A DNA stretch of 13,200 nt, from contig WKLE02000877.1 in the NCBI GenBank assembly GCA_014885115.2, positions 1 to 13,200 of the forward strand. The letters run 5' to 3'. Below the pieces are notes generated by a model. The model had not been told where the DNA came from. It was given only the letters and a program-made list of their open reading frames with translations, and did no database searches. Source of the stretch: Asterionellopsis glacialis. Taxonomy: Eukaryota > Bacillariophyta > Plagiogrammaphyceae > Rhaphoneidales > Asterionellopsidaceae. How positions within the stretch are numbered: position 1 is the stretch's first letter; each line of letters starts with the position of its first letter. The translations under genes and the position numbers were made by a program. Below are positions 8,126 through 13,200 of this stretch, in pieces.

Positions 8126-10670
8126 TAAAATGGTATGTCCTTCCATCCTCACAAAAAAATAAAATGTAAAATTACTAGCTTTGATTAATTGGATTTGAAA
8201 AAAATTCTATGTCACAGCCCAGTAGTGGACTGGTCCACCTAATCCTAGAACAACTCAATATAGGTGTAATGAATCATTGGGAGAAAATGTCACAGATTGT
8301 ACCATAATTGAACAAGAAATATCACAGATGATGGCAAGTTACTAGAACTACAAAAGCTGCCTAGTAGTACCATTTTGTGTATCATTAATATAAACTAGGA
8401 CACTATATACTTCACTTGCATACTGACCATGATATATTTAATAAGAAATGCTACTGAATTGTTAAGGCCAAGCTTAAAAATTTCTTCTTTAGAGCCCATG
8501 AGCAATTTCACAATCTTCAAAAGTAAAACTATATCTAACTTAATTTATTATGTGCGTCATGCACTACTGCGGTCTCTGGTACTAAGTATGGTATAGGTCA
8601 AGGTCGCAGTCAGCTAGAGTGCACCAGTTAGGTCTAGGAGACATGCCATTTTTGGGAAGAGAATAGAGGAGATACCCAAAGGACCAACATCCATACAACC
8701 TGCTACTAAGGTTTTTTTAATTGTCATAGGTTGAACATTTGGACAAAGGAAGAAAACTGTGCTAAAAACCTAAATGGGATTCAAAAAAGCACACAACCTG
8801 CTTTTACTTAAATTACTCCATAATCTTTTGTTGGTTCTGGAAGCAATCTTGAGTTACTCCAGAGGAGATAGTATTCAACACTTTCTATCTATGCTTGTAG
8901 TCTTTTAGGGTGGTACTTCAAATGGTCATACATAGGAAATGTGAAATCAAGGACACAACAAGGAATGGATTATATTCTTAGTGGTGTACATGTGGTGTTA
9001 AAGGGTGATCTTGGGTATGATTAATCATGGCAGAGTAAATAAATAAATCATGTTGGCTATGGTGTTGATGCATACTTGTTATTGGTTTTCATTGTGGAGT
9101 AATATATCTCTTATGCTCTTGACTATTCTTTACTAATGAAACTGCTTGGAAACATAAACCATCCAATGTCTTCTTGCTGATTCAATAATTCAATGCTAGA
9201 TTTACAATTTTCTGAGAATTTGTCATTGGCTCAAAAAATTAGAATTGGGTCAATCTCAGGGTATTCCTCCCAGGGGGTCAAGCCTTAAAGAATAAAGGCA
9301 ACTATATCAGGTGTAGCATTGCTTTTTTGGTAAAGGTTCCTGGTGTACTAGGTGTTGCACCTGGAGATATATGCAAGCACCACCCAGCAATAGGCAAAAA
9401 GTTCTACCTGCTGCAAGGTGGATAAATGAATACCACCAGTGATGTAGCCAGAACCACCACTGATAGAGGCTCCCTGTCCTCTGAGAAATTTCACAATCTT
9501 TAACAAAACTGTAGTAGACCCTCTTACTTGTATCTGGTGGTGTTGGTAACCTTCTTTAGGCAAACATAATCTTCCACCACCAAACCTATAATATTGGACA
9601 ACAGTCATGTTTCCATCTATCATATACTTGCACAATCAAAGAAAAGAAAATAACCCAATAGCAAGAATGATGAAATACTATTATATGATACTGATGATAA
9701 TGTCATACTATAATACTATATCATCTTCTCACAAGAATAGAATCACTCCAATTTCGCAGTGCATGCCACCTATTCTGTAGTAGTAATCACAAACATTTAC
9801 TTTTGTTGGTATTCACTTCTACAAATACTGACATTCCTACAGAGCACCAAATTAACTCAAGCTGTTACTGTTAGCAGCCTTGAACTTGTCCCCTCTGATA
9901 GGTCACTCTGGTGTGTAACTTTGTGACCTAATCAGATTTGATTGACTTTAGGCAACAAGAAAATTGCAACCAATAACCACAACCAGCACATACAATGCAT
10001 AAAAAACAAGACTAACCAACCATGACATGCCACCACAAATCAACCATTTGCAACCTTAGCAGGATGTGCATCTTTTTGGTTCCCTATAAGGGTTTTACTA
10101 GAATACATTCTCTCCCCATCATTGCTTGTCCCCCAAGAATGACTAGCATTTTTGGCAGAGTGCGGTGACTGCCTCTGACCGCAGTCTACCACCTTACTGC
10201 CACATAGTCAGTAGTGATGTGATGACCTCATCTGTAGTGCACAACACCCATTAAATGTTAGATTTAGTTTTTAGTATTCAATTCTAGATACTAACTAAAT
10301 ACATACATAATTGTATTCCAAGATCAAGAAATGATATTTCTAGCAATAAACAAAAAGAAAAAGGAGAATTGGACTTCATCCACTGCTGTAAACCCTCTGT
10401 AAACCACGATGATTGATGAAGGATATCATGCTATCCTTACACCACAAAAATATCAAGACCACAAAACAAACAAACAAAGCAAAGGAAAGTTGCACAAAAT
10501 AGTTTGAATTTAAAAAGATTGAACAAAAGAGCAATGTACCAATTATTTTTTTCTTAGTAAAAATTGAACAACCCCCCATTATGAAATAAACACTCTAGAT
10601 TACCACAACTGTTTGATGTCTCTCGCCCCAATATTTATTCCAATCTTTGTTTAGTTTACAAACTACCACA

Positions 10671-11801
10671 TTATTGGGATTTTTGTAACTCTTGTGCACC
10701 CTGAAGCATTTTTTGTATAGCTGTTGTATAGGATGGACGTTCGTCTGATACATGAACAACTGTATCTTGTATATATTTGTCACCATTACCTTTTTCTTGA
10801 ACAGTTTGTAAGACAACTTGCCATGGTTCAGGATAGACACGGAATAACCATCCATACAAACCTTTGTCACTCAAAGGTTTTATAAAGAATACAGATTCAA
10901 AATTCTTATAGAATCGATTCACTGTTTTCGCCAAGTCTGGAAAGAAAATTGCTGGATAATATCCATCACGTACTTTGTCAAGTGCACCATTGACGACTAC
11001 AGTTGTTGTGGCTTCGTTGTTATCGTTCGCAGCCATGGCATTGTTGTGTATTTTTTCAACATTGATCCAATCTTCCACGGGTCCACCATTCCCCGGTTGA
11101 CATACTAAGTGTACTTTAGGTTTAGTTGACAAATCATCCATCGCATTGACATCACCTAATAATCCAGCATCACCTTTGGATCCACCCATTAAGGTATTCA
11201 TTCCGGATGCAAACGTTGCACCCCACGGTTTACTATATTCACCATTGGAATAATGCTCTGTAACAGCCTCAATCGTTGTCCACGCGGCCGATTCACGGTA
11301 TCGACTTCCCGTCCATTCTTCCTTGGCTAATTCACATTCTTTCAAGTCTGGCAATATAAACCATATCGGACTTAGCGCATCTTGTTGATTCAAGGCTGGT
11401 AATAATTGGATACACCAATCTTGATTTTGATTTAATTCTTGGACATTATCAAAATCATCAAATTGACTTTTTGCTTTATCACCCCCCAACAGGGGTGGAA
11501 ATTCAATTTCCATTAATTTAACATTATCCTTTTGAGCCTTGATGATGGCGTCCAAGGCACGTTTCCGAAAATCACCTTGAATATCTAATGATTTACTCAC
11601 GGATCGTTCAAACGGTGATATACCGACTGGTAAATTGGATAAATTAGACATGTAAAGTTTTGTGTTGGAAGAATCATGGTGACTTTTGAAAACGGAGGAT
11701 GATTTGTTTGGCACAAAGGTACTGGTCGTCACCGATGTGAATGAATGGACCGATGCCGTCGTCAAAGCTGCAATCAGTACAGCTAATGAAAAATTCTTCA
11801 T
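10671..11801 (-). CDS. Plastid-targeted DUF1995-domain protein
   Basis: This is an intron-free frame of 376 residues from ATG 11801 to TAA 10673-10671. The start was chosen because MKNFSLAVLIAALTTASVHS is a signal peptide followed directly by F21 (VHS-FTSV), the diatom plastid motif. An ATG 20 codons further upstream would bury it behind a charged extension. The mature part has the DUF1995 layout: an amphipathic start (FRKRALDAIIKAQ), a central nucleotide-fold-like region with WFILPDLKECELAKEEW, VHLVCQPGNGGPVEDW and TTVVVNGALDKVRDG, then GLYGWLFRVYPEPWQVVL (about 314-331) near the C-terminus. DUF1995 proteins are plastid or cyanobacterial; plant LPA3, needed for photosystem II accumulation, belongs to the group, but most have no known reaction. 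A role in thylakoid biogenesis is inference. It lies divergent to NDUFS8. Confidence 0.85.
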   Translation of the reverse strand: MKNFSLAVLIAALTTASVHSFTSVTTSTFVPNKSSSVFKSHHDSSNTKLYMSNLSNLPVGISPFERSVSKSLDIQGDFRKRALDAIIKAQKDNVKLMEIEFPPLLGGDKAKSQFDDFDNVQELNQNQDWCIQLLPALNQQDALSPIWFILPDLKECELAKEEWTGSRYRESAAWTTIEAVTEHYSNGEYSKPWGATFASGMNTLMGGSKGDAGLLGDVNAMDDLSTKPKVHLVCQPGNGGPVEDWINVEKIHNNAMAANDNNEATTTVVVNGALDKVRDGYYPAIFFPDLAKTVNRFYKNFESVFFIKPLSDKGLYGWLFRVYPEPWQVVLQTVQEKGNGDKYIQDTVVHVSDERPSYTTAIQKMLQGAQELQKSQ

Positions 11802-12252
11802 GATGTATGTCCTTGTTAATATCTTTTTGTTACGCGCAACGACAATGCTAACAACAATCAAAGTGTCCTGTCGGGTGGGGCATGTATCTTTCTCTCATTT
11901 TTCGATAATTTTTTCTTCTCTTTCTCGCGACTCTCCACATCATTCAAAGATCGCGGTGGAATTTGAGTGTCGTCATCCGCAGCGCCTTGAATGAAAAATC
12001 TTCGATTCGTTTGATTCGATTCATTATTTACACTAGGGTGCTAGTTATTGCAATTAGACCTGGTCTGCAACAAGAACCATCTCAAACGAACGTAGAACGC
12101 GAGCACGCACATGGACGGTCCGTCAGTCATCCCTCGCTCGCTCGCTTGATCGACCCTCACGCGCTCCCAGATTGGTCTCTAGTGCGGAGCACAGCGCTAC
12201 TAGCTTGTCGGTGTCATCGCATCGCGACGATCATCCTTGCACTGTAGTGACC
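11802..12252. promoter_or_regulatory. Divergent promoter region between DUF1995 and NDUFS8
   Basis: About 450 bp separates the two divergent start codons. It is less AT-rich than the repeat region, with CG-containing stretches near 12080-12160 (for example CTCGCTCGCTCGCTT). I see no TATA box, and no TGACGT box like those near the bestrophin gene. A plus-strand ATG at 12172 is in frame with NDUFS8 and is discussed there. Confidence 0.6.
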
Positions 12253-13182
12253 ATGTCGTCATCGGTGTTGCTTGCGGCAGCTCGCCGCTCTACATTGAGT
12301 GTAGCAAAGTCAGCCAAATCCTCTTCCAAGGCAATTGTTGCAACAAGAGATCTTAGTACAACACCTGCCAACAAGGATAACATTCTTCCGGTAAGTTCGT
12401 TCGTTAGTTCGTTCGTTAGTTTCTTCGTTTCGGTGGTGCCCTGGCGGAGATTCACACGCGTCAAAAGATCCGTCATGATGAGGAGTGAAGTGTGAAATTT
12501 GATTCTTAGTTTCATCTCCCATGGCTCACCATGAAAACCCACACACATACTCACACGTATTGTCTTTCGTCTTGTGTGTTCTCGTTCAATCTCATGTGTA
12601 TTCCATTATCAAAATCAATTTACGTACTCTCCATGGACCAAAAATCAAATACTATAATACTAATAATTTTGATTTTTTGTGTAGACATCATGGGAAACTA
12701 TCTTTGAACGTTCCTCCCAAATTTTCTTTTTAACTGAAATTTGGCGTGCCTTTTGGTTATCGGGTGAAGTTGCCTTGAAACCCAAGGTGACGATTAATTA
12801 CCCCTACGAAAAGGGTTATTTAAGTCCACGATTTCGTGGAGAGCATGCCCTGCGACGTTATCCCAGTGGGGAAGAACGATGCATTGCCTGTAAACTTTGT
12901 GAGGCTGCCTGTCCAGCGCAAGCCATTACCATTGATGCCGAAGAACGTGAAGACGGTGCTCGTCGTACAACACGATACGATATTGACATGACAAAATGCA
13001 TTTACTGCGGATACTGTCAAGAAGCCTGTCCTGTCGATGCCATTGTGGAAGGACCCAACTTTGAATTTGCCACGGAAACACATGAAGAATTGTTATATGA
13101 TAAGGAAAAACTTTTAAGCAATGGTGATAAATGGGAAAAACAAATTGCAAAAAATTTGTTGTCGGAACATTTGTACCGTTAA
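12253..13182 (+). CDS. NDUFS8: NADH dehydrogenase (ubiquinone) iron-sulfur protein 8, complex I TYKY subunit
   Basis: Exon 1 is 12253-12390 and exon 2 is 12685-13182, giving 211 residues, the usual length of mitochondrial NDUFS8 (human 210). Residues 1-46 form an Arg/Ser/Ala-rich, acid-poor mitochondrial presequence ([15 protein letters not shown]). The mature part has [12 protein letters not shown], then two ferredoxin-type clusters: C112, C115, C118 with C122-P, and C151, C154, C157 with C161-P. These bind the two [4Fe-4S] centres N6a and N6b, which carry electrons toward ubiquinone in the peripheral arm of complex I. All eight Cys are present and the protein ends in EHLYR. ATG 12253 has A at -3 and gives a typical presequence. 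An in-frame ATG at 12172 would add 27 less suitable residues, so the start is probable but not certain. Confidence 0.96.
12391..12684 (+). other. Intron of NDUFS8
   Basis: This 294-nt intron has a GTAAGT donor and a T-rich tract with TGTGTAG acceptor. It lies between codons (phase 0) at the boundary of the presequence and the mature protein, joining NILP to TSWETIF. The intron opens with a short tandem repeat and is AT-rich toward the acceptor. Confidence 0.92.
12394..12429 (+). repeat. 12-bp tandem repeat at the start of the NDUFS8 intron
   Basis: AGTTCGTTCGTT occurs twice exactly (12394-12405, 12406-12417) and a third time with two changes (12418-12429). The first copy overlaps the donor, whose GTAAGT ends at 12396. 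Confidence 0.9.
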
Positions 13183-13200
13183 GAAAGGAAAAAAAAAAAA

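Larger units (their letters stand above)
7693..8256. repeat. 564-bp segment bounded by 26-bp inverted repeats (MITE-like)
   Basis: The left arm 7693-7718 (GAGCTGTTCCAGGATCAGG then TGGACCA) matches the reverse complement of 8231-8256 at 23 of 26 positions. All three differences are C/T transitions. The interior has no coding capacity and holds two hairpins. This fits a small non-autonomous DNA transposon or a folded-back repeat. I could not identify a clear target-site duplication, so the true ends are uncertain. Confidence 0.55.
7150..10670. other. Gene-poor stretch between the retroelement and the DUF1995 gene
   Basis: No open frame here matches a family I recognise, and codon patterns look random on both strands. 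The longest frames (about 87 codons at 7260-7523 plus, 95 at 9348-9635 minus) begin or read through AT-rich repeats without motifs. The segment holds an inverted-repeat-bounded block (7693-8256), smaller hairpins and an AT-rich run (about 7780-7870). It is probably old transposon debris. 3' untranslated sequence of the DUF1995 gene presumably takes up the last part. Confidence 0.6.

Noticed and set aside
9348..9635. 95-codon minus-strand frame with SGGSGYI, recalling Golgi glycosyltransferases
   Set aside because: No DxD motif or donor-binding region nearby, it begins at TTG, and a three-residue-level resemblance is not enough.
8555..10245. ACTGCGGTC-containing segments at 8566 and (minus strand) 10190 as terminal inverted repeats of a 1.7-kb element
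   Set aside because: Only a 9-base core and an 8-base CACTACTG match, in inconsistent order and spacing.
12820..13150. Minus-strand frames opposite NDUFS8 exon 2
   Set aside because: Shadows of a strongly conserved plus-strand gene.

Overview
The window reads as nuclear DNA of a diatom or a close photosynthetic stramenopile. Two genes encode N-terminal signal peptides followed by a Phe at the predicted cleavage site (ANA-FVTP and VHS-FTSV). This is the ASAFAP-type bipartite targeting used for four-membrane plastids of red-algal origin. Genes have few short GT-AG introns, intergenic DNA is AT-rich, and a decayed Ty3/gypsy element is present. The species cannot be named from this sequence.

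Layout, left to right. (1) 1-1490, minus strand: a two-exon gene for a plastid-targeted bestrophin-family anion channel, with its 3' end beyond the left edge. (2) 1491-2287: a divergent promoter region. It has a CAA-repeat leader abutting the bestrophin ATG and four TGACGT boxes within 105 bp, the core of the diatom CO2/cAMP-responsive element. (3) 2288-3262, plus strand: a 324-residue Asn/Lys-rich protein of unknown function with a mitochondrial-presequence-like N-terminus. (4) 3263-4128: no gene seen. (5) 4129-7149, minus strand: a degenerate Ty3/gypsy retroelement (gag and pol relics and a candidate LTR). Its pol is joined in frame, near 4640, to the C-terminal third of a flavin amine oxidase gene. 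Both parts are broken. (6) 7150-10670: gene-poor DNA with a 564-bp segment bounded by inverted repeats and containing a long hairpin. (7) 10671-11801, minus strand: a plastid-targeted DUF1995 protein. (8) 11802-12252: a second divergent promoter. (9) 12253-13182, plus strand: NDUFS8, the 2x[4Fe-4S] subunit of mitochondrial complex I, in two exons.

The intact genes serve organelles. Bestrophin and DUF1995 are predicted plastid proteins and NDUFS8 is mitochondrial; the Asn/Lys-rich protein may be mitochondrial. There is no operon; the four intact genes form two divergent pairs separated by about 7.4 kb of transposon debris and gene-poor DNA. The strongest candidate for new biology is the CO2/cAMP-element cluster upstream of a plastid bestrophin, which suggests a CO2-regulated bicarbonate channel of the carbon-concentrating mechanism. 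All calls come from reading the sequence; no database search was run.
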